Below, piece after piece: positions 1 to 7,173 of a stretch of 44,645 bases of DNA (the stretch's first letter is position 1; the number at the start of each line of letters is the position of its first letter). Position numbers and translations under genes: made by a program. Source of the DNA: a marine bacterium B5-7. Lineage in GTDB: Bacteria > Pseudomonadota > Gammaproteobacteria > Arenicellales > CAJQKF01. The stretch lies in assembly GCA_021604525.1 (NCBI GenBank), contig BQJD01000032.1, positions 1 through 44,645 on the forward strand, read 5' to 3'. Below the pieces are notes generated by a model, which was not told the DNA's origin, did not search any database, and saw nothing but the letters and a program-made list of their open reading frames with translations.

Positions 1-138
1 AGGGACACCATCCGATGCGGCCTTGCCATATCGGTAGGCGACGGTAACCCTGATGCCGGAGTCTGGACCCTATTACGGGATGACTGCGTTGCACATATGA
101 GGTGGATGAGGGTGAGGTGGATGAGGGCCGCGTAGTCC
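1..138 (+). CDS. possible 3' end of an upstream gene
   Basis: Frame 1 stays open from the window edge to a TAG at 136-138, giving about 45 codons with a plausible but unrecognised composition. The last dozen codons are produced by a tandem 15-bp duplication and read as alternating Arg, Trp and Met, which is not typical of a conserved C-terminus. The opposite strand also has a short open stretch here (about positions 1-66) with coding-like composition, so the strand is not settled. No function can be assigned. Confidence 0.2.
98..127. repeat. tandem 15-bp direct repeat, two copies
   Basis: The 15-mer tgaggtggatgaggg occurs at 98-112 and again immediately at 113-127 without mismatch. It lies about 65 bp upstream of the Zur box and is probably a simple slippage duplication. 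Confidence 0.8.
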
Positions 139-190
139 ACCCTTTCAAGTGTCAGTAAAGACAGATCGATTATCATCCCGATACGACAAA

Positions 191-217
191 TAGTAATGTT
201 ATAATATAACAATTACT
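191..217. promoter_or_regulatory. Zur box overlapping the znuA promoter
   Basis: Positions 197-211 form a perfect 15-bp palindrome (tgttata-a-tataaca), extended by AT-rich flanks agtaa and attact. This matches the core of the gammaproteobacterial Zur operator as I know it (AATGTTATAATATAACA). A perfect TATAAT sits inside it at 200-205, so bound Zur would cover the -10 element; I see no clear -35. The znuA ATG follows at 234, so the leader would be only about 20 nt and has no obvious Shine-Dalgarno sequence. The zur gene is second in the operon, so the system should be autoregulated. Confidence 0.92.
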
Positions 218-233
218 TTGTACTGATCTGTAT

Positions 234-1214
234 ATGCGTTGTTTCCTGCTTTTTATTTGTCTCGCCGCGGGTGCGGTGCATGCTGCGCCTCGGGTAGTGG
301 CGACCATCGCACCACTGCATTCGATTGTCGCCGATGTGATGCAGGGCGTTGCGAAACCCGATGTCCTGCTGCGCCCGGGTCTGTCGCCCCATGGTTATGC
401 AATGCGGCCATCGGAGTTGCGTCTTCTCTATAATGCCGATCTGGTTGTCTGGGTTGGACCAGAACTCGAAACGTTTTTGATGACATCGCTTGAATCTCTG
501 CCCAACGAGGTTAAGGTTCTTCGATTGTCTGATAAAGACAATATCCATACGTTGCCATACCGTCTGGAGACGTCGTCAGGTGATGGTGATTCACATGACA
601 TGGCTGACGATGATGCCCATGACGCTCATGGGGGTCATGATCATGGTTCGGAATCAAGTGATAAACCGGGCGTGTCCTCAAACATCGATCCGCATATCTG
701 GTTGTCGCCCACCAATGCCATTGCCATCGCTGAAGCTGTGGCTGGGAAACTGGTTGCCATTGACCCTGATAACGCCGATCGATATCGGCACAATCTGTTG
801 TTGATTAAAGATCGCTATCGCGAACTTGAGATACAGCTTCGCAGTCAACTTGCACCCCATGCAGCGGTTACCTTCATGGTCTTTCACGATGCCTATCAAT
901 ACTTCGAACGGGCAATGAACCTGACCGGTAACGTCGGCGCGCTGCACGACATAATAGGCATTACGCCCGGTGCACGACGACTGCAGGCACTGCGACGCAC
1001 GGTGCGCTCCAAGAATGTGCGCTGTATATTCGCCGAACCGCAATTTCCATCCAACCTGATGAAAACGGTGGCGGAGGGTTCCGATGCGCGAATTGCTCTC
1101 GTTGACCCGCTCGGCGCGAGCACTGCAAGTGGCGTGGGTAGCTATCCCGTTATGATGCGTATCTTTAGTGATGATTTCAGTGATTGTCTTGCCGGTGAGA
1201 ATGCTTCGGAGTGA
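234..1214 (+). CDS. znuA: zinc ABC transporter substrate-binding protein ZnuA
   Basis: Periplasmic zinc-binding protein that delivers Zn(II) to the ZnuBC importer (326 aa, cluster A-I family). It has a signal peptide at residues 1-17, ending in a VHA site before APRVVATIAP. A first conserved histidine lies in IAPLHS (His29), with further candidate ligands in LSPHGY, DPHIWLSP and FHDAYQYF. Residues of about 120-145 form a charged loop rich in His and Asp (HDAHGGHDHG), the hallmark of ZnuA rather than manganese-binding relatives. It is the first gene of the operon, under a Zur box, 10 bp upstream of zur. Expected to be induced by zinc starvation. Confidence 0.95.
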   Translation: MRCFLLFICLAAGAVHAAPRVVATIAPLHSIVADVMQGVAKPDVLLRPGLSPHGYAMRPSELRLLYNADLVVWVGPELETFLMTSLESLPNEVKVLRLSDKDNIHTLPYRLETSSGDGDSHDMADDDAHDAHGGHDHGSESSDKPGVSSNIDPHIWLSPTNAIAIAEAVAGKLVAIDPDNADRYRHNLLLIKDRYRELEIQLRSQLAPHAAVTFMVFHDAYQYFERAMNLTGNVGALHDIIGITPGARRLQALRRTVRSKNVRCIFAEPQFPSNLMKTVAEGSDARIALVDPLGASTASGVGSYPVMMRIFSDDFSDCLAGENASE

Positions 1215-1224
1215 GCTTTATAGA

Positions 1225-1743
1225 ATGAGTAAAGAGATCATTAGCAGTACTTTTCCATCGCCGCAACACAATCACAGTGAATGTGTCGATGCCGCGTTAG
1301 GTGAAGCGGAACGTCTTTGCCGGATTCGTGATCTGCGCTTGACCCCGCTACGCAAGCGGGTGTTTGAATTGATCTGGCAAAGTCATCGACCGGTCACTGC
1401 GTACGAGCTGCTCGATCGACTGGTGCAGGACGGCCGTCGTGCCCAGGCGCCGACGGTCTACCGGAGTCTTGAGTTCCTCACCGAATGCGGCCTGGTTCAT
1501 CGGGTTGAATCCATGAATGCCTATGTGGGTTGCAATCAACCATCGAGGGGGCATGAAGTCGGATTCTTTATCTGCGAGGCCTGTGGCGACGTCGCCGAGC
1601 TTGCCGATCCGGCCTTGTCGTCGAGCGTGACAAAGGGTGCCAAGCAGCTTGGGTTTACCGTTCATTCACGCTTGATCGAAGTGCGCGGTACTTGTCGCGC
1701 CTGCACTGCTATAAAAACTGACGATCCAAAAAGGATGCTATGA
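1225..1743 (+). CDS. zur: Fur-family zinc uptake regulator Zur
   Basis: Zinc-responsive repressor of the Fur superfamily, about 172 aa from the chosen ATG. That ATG opens MSKEIISS and lies just after the znuA stop; an in-frame start at 1168 would overlap znuA and add a non-family N-terminus. The winged-helix region contains LTPLRKRVFELI and the recognition segment APTVYRSLEFL. The C-terminal half carries two CxxC pairs (CEAC and CRAC) for structural zinc, plus GCNQPSRGHEVGFFIC with the regulatory metal ligands. Lying inside the operon it regulates, with the box at 191-217, argues strongly for Zur rather than Fur or PerR. Its stop overlaps the znuC start (ATGA). Confidence 0.93.
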   Translation: MSKEIISSTFPSPQHNHSECVDAALGEAERLCRIRDLRLTPLRKRVFELIWQSHRPVTAYELLDRLVQDGRRAQAPTVYRSLEFLTECGLVHRVESMNAYVGCNQPSRGHEVGFFICEACGDVAELADPALSSSVTKGAKQLGFTVHSRLIEVRGTCRACTAIKTDDPKRML

Positions 1744-2576
1744 CCTTATCACCTACCAACGGTTCGCTGCTTCAGGTACGTGGCGTCAGCTTTGTCCGCA
1801 ATGGCCGCAAGATTCTCGATTCTGTCGATGTCAGTATCGAGCCCGGTCGTATCATTACCCTGATTGGACCAAACGGCGCCGGCAAGACTACCTTGGTACG
1901 TTTGATGCTGGGGCTCGATAAGCCCGATTCGGGGCAAGTGATTCGCTTGTCCGAACTCATCATCGGTTATATGCCGCAGCGTCTTGCGGTGCCGCCGTTC
2001 ATGCCACTTAGCGTGGAACGATTCATTCGTCTGGGCGTGCGTTCAGGTAAGGGGGCAGACGCTGATGCCTTGTACGACGTGGCTGCCGAAACGGGCATTA
2101 CCCATCTTCTAAAGAGTCCCATGCAGGGTTTATCCGGCGGTGAGCATCAACGGGTGTTGCTATGCCGTGCGCTCATTCGACAGCCGCAGTTGCTGGTGCT
2201 CGATGAGCCGGTGCAGGGCGTTGATGTGGGTGGTCAGGCAGCCTTGTATCAGTTGATTGCGCGTCTGCGCGAGCGACGACACTGCGCCATTGTCATGGTC
2301 TCCCACGATCTGCACCTGGTGATGGCGGCCACCGACGAGGTGTTGTGTCTGAACGGTCATGTCTGTTGCGCCGGTCATCCGGATACGGTCAGCCAGCATG
2401 ATGAATTCCTGGCCTTGTTCGGCCCGGAAGTACAACGCAGCATGGCGCCTTATACGCACCACCATCAGCATCGACATACGCTGCAAGGCAATGTGATCCC
2501 AACACCTGTTGACGAGTTAAACGGTGGTGCCGACGACATAAACAGTAACCACCACGACAGCCATGCCGATGGATGA
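1740..2576 (+). CDS. znuC: zinc ABC transporter ATP-binding protein ZnuC
   Basis: Cytoplasmic ATPase of the zinc importer (278 aa). Walker A is GPNGAGKTT near residue 40, the signature is LSGGEHQRV, and Walker B is LLVLDEPVQGVD, followed by the H-loop in VSHDLHLVM. The C-terminal tail after the ATPase core is rich in histidine (YTHHHQHRHT and a final HHDSH), a common ZnuC trait probably linked to zinc sensing or buffering. It starts by a 4-bp overlap with zur and ends 14 bp inside znuB, so translational coupling is likely. Confidence 0.95.
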   Translation: MTLSPTNGSLLQVRGVSFVRNGRKILDSVDVSIEPGRIITLIGPNGAGKTTLVRLMLGLDKPDSGQVIRLSELIIGYMPQRLAVPPFMPLSVERFIRLGVRSGKGADADALYDVAAETGITHLLKSPMQGLSGGEHQRVLLCRALIRQPQLLVLDEPVQGVDVGGQAALYQLIARLRERRHCAIVMVSHDLHLVMAATDEVLCLNGHVCCAGHPDTVSQHDEFLALFGPEVQRSMAPYTHHHQHRHTLQGNVIPTPVDELNGGADDINSNHHDSHADG

Positions 2577-3357
2577 TTTTCTGTTTCGCGCAGTGATTGC
2601 CGGCATAGGCATGGCGCTTATTTGCGGTGTTCTCGGCGTATTCGTGGTGTGGCGGCGCATGGCCTATTTTGGCGATACCGTGGCCCATGCTGCGATGCTC
2701 GGTGTGGTGCTTGGCTTACTCGCCGGTATGGATCTGAATCTGGCGGTGTTGCTGGTGGCCGCCGCTGTGGCGATTGCATTGCAACTGTTGTCACGGCGGC
2801 GAGCCTGGTCATCGGACACCTTGCTTGGGATACTGTCCCACGGCTCGCTGGCGGTTGGTCTCGTCATGCTCTCGATCATCGATACGGTTCGCCTCGATCT
2901 GATGGCGCTCTTGTTCGGCGACATCCTGTCGGTTACTCAAACGGACATCATTCGAATCTGGATTGGCGGCGGTATTGTCATGGCGGTAACCGCGCTGGTA
3001 TGGCGAGGCCTGCTGTCCATCACAGTGCATGAAGACCTGGCGCGTGTCGAAGGCGTGCGTGTCATGTGGGTGGAGACTTTATTGATGCTCATGGTGGCAA
3101 CGGTGATAGCCATCGCCATGAAGATCGTAGGCATCATACTCGTGACATCGCTATTGGTTATCCCTGCAGCGACCGCACGTCGATTCAGTAGTGGCCCGGA
3201 ACAGATGGCATTGATATCGGCACTCGCCGGGGTGTTCGCCGTAGTCGCTGGGCTGGCCGGATCATGGCAGTGGGATACACCTGCTGGACCCTCGATTGTG
3301 GTGGCAGCGTTATCCCTGTTTCTACTGTCGAGTATTGTGCCGGTGAGCCAATCGTGA
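2563..3357 (+). CDS. znuB: zinc ABC transporter permease ZnuB
   Basis: Integral membrane permease of the ZnuABC importer (264 aa, ABC-3 family). The sequence is almost continuously hydrophobic, with about seven to eight predicted membrane helices, and carries the family segment YFGDTVAHAAMLGVVLG near residue 35 and the later VGIILVTSLLVIPAATAR. It overlaps the end of znuC by 14 bp, is the last gene of the operon, and converges with the NnrS-family gene. No terminator hairpin is obvious in the short gap that follows. Confidence 0.95.
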   Translation: MPMDDFLFRAVIAGIGMALICGVLGVFVVWRRMAYFGDTVAHAAMLGVVLGLLAGMDLNLAVLLVAAAVAIALQLLSRRRAWSSDTLLGILSHGSLAVGLVMLSIIDTVRLDLMALLFGDILSVTQTDIIRIWIGGGIVMAVTALVWRGLLSITVHEDLARVEGVRVMWVETLLMLMVATVIAIAMKIVGIILVTSLLVIPAATARRFSSGPEQMALISALAGVFAVVAGLAGSWQWDTPAGPSIVVAALSLFLLSSIVPVSQS

Positions 3358-3408
3358 GCAGACAAATATTATTCGACCTGACTGATATGGTTCGCCTGAC
3401 GAATGAAC

Positions 3409-4569
3409 TCAAGCCTTGGCGTTGATCCCGGGTCTGGTCAGAATCGGCAGATAGCGAAGTAAAAATATCGCAAATGCCAGCGCCCATAAAACGGCTGAAG
3501 CCATGATGGACTCCAGATAGTGAGATGGCCAGGCGGTTTGTGAACCAACCCGTGCCAGCGTCGCCAGTTGAAGCAGGATGAACGCAGCGGTTTCGATTGG
3601 TCCAGCCTTGAGCATCCGACCTGTGTGACCCAACGAACTGCGGGTCATCATGGCCATCATGAGTGAACTCATGGCGCCGATGGTCAGTGCATGCACGGCC
3701 GCCGATTGTGGCACCAGGGATATTGAGGCAAGCGCCATCAGCGCCAGCGATATTGGAATCCACGCGTAGGCAATCGGCAGCATGGCCAGCAACATGTTTC
3801 CCCGGGTCGCAGCCGGATTCCACAATGCCAGGCGAATACCGTGGGCGAGGGCGGCTGCGCCGAACAGCATCGCCATCGCCATCGATGGCAGCGGATACAT
3901 GACGTTGATTCCACGCGCCAGCACGATAACCACCAGCGTACCGATTGACAGCACTTCGATTGCCGTGTTGCGACGGACGTTAGCGCCAACCACTGCGTTT
4001 TTGGTGAATGCAGGAATCACCCGACCGGCGATAATCGCCATCAAGATGGTGATCACATCAAGCGCGAAAAAAATGGATCCTCGTGCCAGGTTTTGATCCA
4101 TTTCTCCTGCAGCGGCCAGATGGTAGACAATGTTGGCAGCGGCCAGCGCCAGCACCACTACGACCACGACGATGTTGCGACGATTGCCGCTTTGCCAGAT
4201 GGGTACTGCCAGGGCGATTGCGAGCATCGGCAGAAACAGTCCGTCGATGAAAGCGGCGACCGCGCCCGGCCCACTCAAGGCGAAGATTCGACCGGCGATC
4301 CACAAACCGGCGAGGACGGCTAAAGCCGGACCGTTTGCGGTCGTGCGCCCGGTCCAGTTTTTGACTGCGGTCAGCAGAAATCCGGCGATAACAGCCGATG
4401 AGAAACCGAACACCATCTCGTGACGATGCCATGCTGTACCACCGGCAATTGCGTTTACGGGTACCAGGCCAGACAGAAATCCCGACCACAACGCCACTGC
4501 GAATACTGCGTAGACGGCTGCCAGCAGATAGAAGGGTCGAAAGCCTAATTCAAGCAACGGGTGCTTCAA
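3409..4569 (-). CDS. NnrS family heme/copper membrane protein
   Basis: Polytopic membrane protein of the NnrS family (386 aa, about 12 helices). Diagnostic segments are LGFRPFYLLAA at the N-terminus, AWHRHEMVFGFSSAVIAGFLLTAVKNWTGR, and HALTIGAMSSLMMAMMTRSSLGHTGR near residue 290. NnrS proteins are associated with nitric oxide stress and contain heme and copper in the characterised example; here no nitrite or nitric oxide reductase genes are next to it, so the role is open. The reading frame opens with TTG at 4569, two codons before the conserved PLLELGF, so the N-terminus is nearly certain even if the start codon is not. Confidence 0.9.
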   Translation of the reverse strand: MKHPLLELGFRPFYLLAAVYAVFAVALWSGFLSGLVPVNAIAGGTAWHRHEMVFGFSSAVIAGFLLTAVKNWTGRTTANGPALAVLAGLWIAGRIFALSGPGAVAAFIDGLFLPMLAIALAVPIWQSGNRRNIVVVVVVLALAAANIVYHLAAAGEMDQNLARGSIFFALDVITILMAIIAGRVIPAFTKNAVVGANVRRNTAIEVLSIGTLVVIVLARGINVMYPLPSMAMAMLFGAAALAHGIRLALWNPAATRGNMLLAMLPIAYAWIPISLALMALASISLVPQSAAVHALTIGAMSSLMMAMMTRSSLGHTGRMLKAGPIETAAFILLQLATLARVGSQTAWPSHYLESIMASAVLWALAFAIFLLRYLPILTRPGINAKA

Positions 4570-4617
4570 TGGGATGGCCTGCTCGTGTAGAAGGTGTGTG
4601 GTCGGATAACGTGAAAA

Positions 4618-4658
4618 AAATCAGCGTTTGATTTGCGTTTAACTAAATCAGCGTTGAT
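4618..4658. repeat. direct repeat upstream of the NnrS gene
   Basis: The motif aaatcagcgtttgat at 4618-4632 recurs as aaatcagcgttgat at 4645-4658, differing by one T. The copies lie 27 bp apart in the gap between the nnrS-type gene and the dsrC/tusE-like gene, about 50-90 bp upstream of the nnrS start. Each contains TTGAT/ATCA half-sites reminiscent of FNR/NNR-type operators, but no proper TTGAT-N4-ATCAA dyad is present. Possible regulator site; low certainty. Confidence 0.35.
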
Positions 4659-4670
4659 CAGGAAAAATTA

Positions 4671-5003
4671 TTAACCGGTGCTCCAGGCGCGCGGTCGCTG
4701 CATCCCGGCGATCTTGCAGGCTTGCTTGACATAGCCGTAGGGGAACAGCTCGAAGAGCCGCGCCTTGGCGGCTTTTTTATCCATGTCCCGTTCGGCTACC
4801 AGATGGGCGACAACATGGCGGACATCCGGCGTAATATGCTGACGAGACCAGTAATCGCGCATGAAAGAGATGATATCCCACACGATAGGATCGAGTTCGA
4901 TACCTTCATTCTGAGCGAGGTCGCGGGCGATATTTTCATTCCAGTCCAGCGGGTCGACGAGATAGCCTTCCTCATCGAAAGCCGCCTGTTTCATTGCGTG
5001 CAT
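4671..5003 (-). CDS. DsrC/TusE-like protein lacking the C-terminal cysteine
   Basis: Small cytoplasmic protein (110 aa) of the DsrC/TusE sulfur-carrier family, with recognisable FDEEGYLVDPLDWNENIA, EGIELDPIVWDIISFMRDYW and the C-terminal KQACKIAG arm. DsrC and TusE carry sulfur on a penultimate cysteine 11 residues after the QAC cysteine. Here that position is Trp (RPRAWSTG) and the arm ends differently, while the upstream cysteine (Cys96) is kept. It is therefore neither a normal TusE nor DsrC. The ATG at 5003 has ggag 7 nt upstream; the TTG at 5021 is less likely. It is transcribed divergently from a LysR regulator. As I recall, family members lacking these cysteines have been proposed to be regulatory; that role is inferred here. 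Confidence 0.88.
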   Translation of the reverse strand: MHAMKQAAFDEEGYLVDPLDWNENIARDLAQNEGIELDPIVWDIISFMRDYWSRQHITPDVRHVVAHLVAERDMDKKAAKARLFELFPYGYVKQACKIAGMQRPRAWSTG

Positions 5004-5038
5004 TGGTTTGTCTCCAGACAAGAGGCATATGATACATC

Positions 5039-5068
5039 TTTATAGGAGAATCGCACGGTCACGGTCAA
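5039..5068 (-). promoter_or_regulatory. sigma70-type promoter of the DsrC/TusE-like gene
   Basis: On the minus strand TTGACC (5068-5063) and TATAAA (5044-5039) are separated by 18 bp and lie about 36 bp upstream of the ATG at 5003. The predicted start of transcription is near 5032. The half-sites at 5071-5109 would then sit at roughly -39 to -77, the classical position for a LysR-type activator. Confidence 0.55.
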
Positions 5069-5070
5069 AC

Positions 5071-5109
5071 GATATTATCCGCTATATAATATCGAAAATT
5101 TCGATATTA
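5071..5109. promoter_or_regulatory. three-half-site LysR operator in the divergent promoter region
   Basis: The 7-mer gatatta (or its complement taatatc) occurs at 5071-5077, 5087-5093 and 5103-5109, in alternating orientation and with an exact 16-bp period. The inner and right copies extend into a perfect inverted repeat with 11-bp arms (taatatcgaaa and tttcgatatta) around one central base at 5098. A TATAAT at 5085-5090 on the plus strand could be the -10 of the LysR gene itself, so binding would repress the regulator while lying in an activating position for the DsrC/TusE-like gene. Confidence 0.75.
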
Positions 5110-5122
5110 AAAAGGTCATGTA

Positions 5123-6001
5123 ATGGATATCGATCAGGCCCGTACATTCCTGGCGATTGTTGCCAACCGCAGTTTTCTCGAAGCTGCCCGTCAACTACAC
5201 CTCACCCAGTCAACGGTTAGCGCACGTATCAAGCGACTTGAAGAAGATCTTGGCGCACAGTTGTTCGTACGTTCCCGCGCCGGCGCCACGTTAACGAAAG
5301 CGGGTCGGCGATTCAGTGTGTATGCCAAACGGCTGGTGCTGACTGCGAATCAGGCACGCGACGAGATTGGCTTACCTGATCGTTATCACAGCAGTATTCG
5401 TATCGGTGGACGTATCGCACTTTGGGAGGGATTTCTCACCGAATGGGCACGCTGGATGCGCAACACCACCAATGATGTGGTGTTGCGCTGTGAAATCGGA
5501 TTTGAAGAAGACATGATGCGCTCGCTTATCGAAGGGTCGCTTGATGTTGGCGTGATGTACACGCCGAGTCATAGCCTGGATCTGGTGGTTGAACATTTGT
5601 TCGATGATAACCTGATATTGGTGAGTACCCGGGACAACGACCCAGGTCCCATGGAAGATTACACCTATGTCGATTGGGGTCCCGGTTTTCACGCCCGCCA
5701 TGTGCAGCATTACACTGATCTGGACAGTCCCAGGCAAACCGCCAATATCGGCTGGCTGGGGGTTCAGTTGGCGCTTAACAACGGTGGCAGTTGTTTTCTT
5801 CCGGCGCGAATGGTGAAGCCGATGCTGGCAGATGTTGGTTCAAAGGCGCAACAGGGTAATGTCCGTCTGCATCGTGTCGCCGGATCACCCGAGTTTGAGC
5901 AGCAGGTATATATGGTCTTCCCGCGAGATAGCGATAATCCGGTACTGACTCAGGCGCTGAAGGGTTTACGGTTGGCTGCCAAAAAGGAACGTCGTGGTTG
6001 A
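5123..6001 (+). CDS. LysR-family transcriptional regulator
   Basis: LysR-type regulator, 292 aa. The winged helix-turn-helix fills residues 3-60 (ARTFLAIVANRSFLEAARQLHLTQSTVSARIKRLEEDLG), followed by a periplasmic-binding-like effector domain. The effector domain has the unusual segment IGGRIALWEGFLTEWARWMR in place of the common IG-start strand and an acidic EIGFEEDMM stretch; the ligand cannot be predicted. ATG at 5123 has aaagg about 8 nt upstream. It is divergent from the DsrC/TusE-like gene and shares the 5071-5109 operator, so that gene is the likely target. Confidence 0.9.
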   Translation: MDIDQARTFLAIVANRSFLEAARQLHLTQSTVSARIKRLEEDLGAQLFVRSRAGATLTKAGRRFSVYAKRLVLTANQARDEIGLPDRYHSSIRIGGRIALWEGFLTEWARWMRNTTNDVVLRCEIGFEEDMMRSLIEGSLDVGVMYTPSHSLDLVVEHLFDDNLILVSTRDNDPGPMEDYTYVDWGPGFHARHVQHYTDLDSPRQTANIGWLGVQLALNNGGSCFLPARMVKPMLADVGSKAQQGNVRLHRVAGSPEFEQQVYMVFPRDSDNPVLTQALKGLRLAAKKERRG

Positions 6002-6041
6002 CGTGACCCGCACAGAATCGAATCTTGAGTTCGGAGATTTA

Positions 6042-6974
6042 CTATGTGCGTTCTGGCGTGTTTTCATCCGTTGCCGTTACCTCGATAACGGCGGCAGCAA
6101 TGATCAAGCTGGCACCGACCCATTCGATCAACGTCATGCGCTCGTCGGTTAACAATGAGGCTGTGACGATTGCCACCAGGACTTCCGACATCATCAACAC
6201 GCCCACCCGACTGGGCGGCAGTCGTCCGGCTGCCCAGAATACACCGAACAGGCTGGGCAGCAGAACCAGCGTGCTAAAGATACCCAGCACGGCCGTATTT
6301 GATAGCCAGTTCCAGATTTGCGACCAGCCAACAGAACTACTCATGTCGGCAAGTCCCTCAGACTGACCACCGGCAACCAGCATCGCGAATATTAAAGCAA
6401 TAATTGTCGCAAACAGATACTGACTCGAAACGGAGAACAGCGGTGGTGTTTCAGGACGGTGTCGCAAGACGATTACGCCGATCGCCCAGCACAGGCCAGA
6501 CACCAGGGCAAAACCGTCACCCAGGTTTATGGTAGTAACGCTTGTCCCGCCGGCACCGACGATGAAGCCGAGTCCGATGAAACCAACCAGCGCTGCCAAC
6601 CATCCACGCCAGTGAGTGGTCTCTTTCAGCAGAATCCAGGCGGCAATAGCCGACCACACGGGGGTCAGATAAAACAGCAGGGTGGCCCGCACTACGGTGG
6701 TATAAATCAAACCCAGGGTATAGAAGGCGAAGCCGGCGCCACTGAAAATGCCAAATAGCAGTACGGTGAGGCCATAACCGCGTAGCGACCTGCGGTTCAA
6801 CCATACCAGCGGCGTAACAGCGACTGCTGGAAATATGAATGTGGCAACCACGACCCATGGGCCGGCGAGACCACCCGCTTCAGTTAAACGGAGTGGCAGC
6901 CATAACAATCCCCACAGGGACGCGCCGCCGACAATCAGCATGGCGGGTAACAGCGAAGGATATCGGCCGTACAT
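6042..6974 (-). CDS. EamA/DMT-superfamily transporter
   Basis: Ten-helix membrane protein (310 aa) with two EamA repeats. The first repeat begins at LLPAMLIVGGASLWGLLWLPLRLTE and the second near GDGFALVSGLCWAIGVIVLRH; the C-terminal motif EWVGASLIIAAAVIEV closes the family. Likely an exporter of a metabolite or amino acid, with substrate unknown. I prefer the ATG at 6974 (MYGRYPSLL), preceded by aggaag at normal spacing, over the ATG at 7028, which has no good ribosome site. It converges with the LysR gene and diverges from xsc across about 200 bp; export of a sulfonate or its product is possible but unsupported. Confidence 0.88.
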   Translation of the reverse strand: MYGRYPSLLPAMLIVGGASLWGLLWLPLRLTEAGGLAGPWVVVATFIFPAVAVTPLVWLNRRSLRGYGLTVLLFGIFSGAGFAFYTLGLIYTTVVRATLLFYLTPVWSAIAAWILLKETTHWRGWLAALVGFIGLGFIVGAGGTSVTTINLGDGFALVSGLCWAIGVIVLRHRPETPPLFSVSSQYLFATIIALIFAMLVAGGQSEGLADMSSSVGWSQIWNWLSNTAVLGIFSTLVLLPSLFGVFWAAGRLPPSRVGVLMMSEVLVAIVTASLLTDERMTLIEWVGASLIIAAAVIEVTATDENTPERT

Positions 6975-7173
6975 GGTTAAGCTTCCTGATCCATTGGTTC
7001 CGAGTTCATTATCAATTCCTGGCATCATCCGTGCAACTTGTTTGGTACTAAAGTGACAGCCGCTTTCTACTATGATGTAAGCGGTTACAAATCAGTTTTT
7101 CTTGCCGTCGATCTTTATCGGTTACCGATCAGGATCGCGGCTGCAATTTAAAAATTCCAGAAGGAGTACTTAC

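Noticed and set aside
3185-3823. 212-codon minus-strand frame across the end of znuB and the NnrS-type gene
   Set aside because: It overlaps two solid genes, ends in shadow sequence and has no family features.
4618-4658. FNR/NnrR dyad upstream of the NnrS-type gene
   Set aside because: The repeats hold TTGAT-like half-sites, but no TTGAT-N4-ATCAA dyad is present, so it is listed only as a direct repeat.
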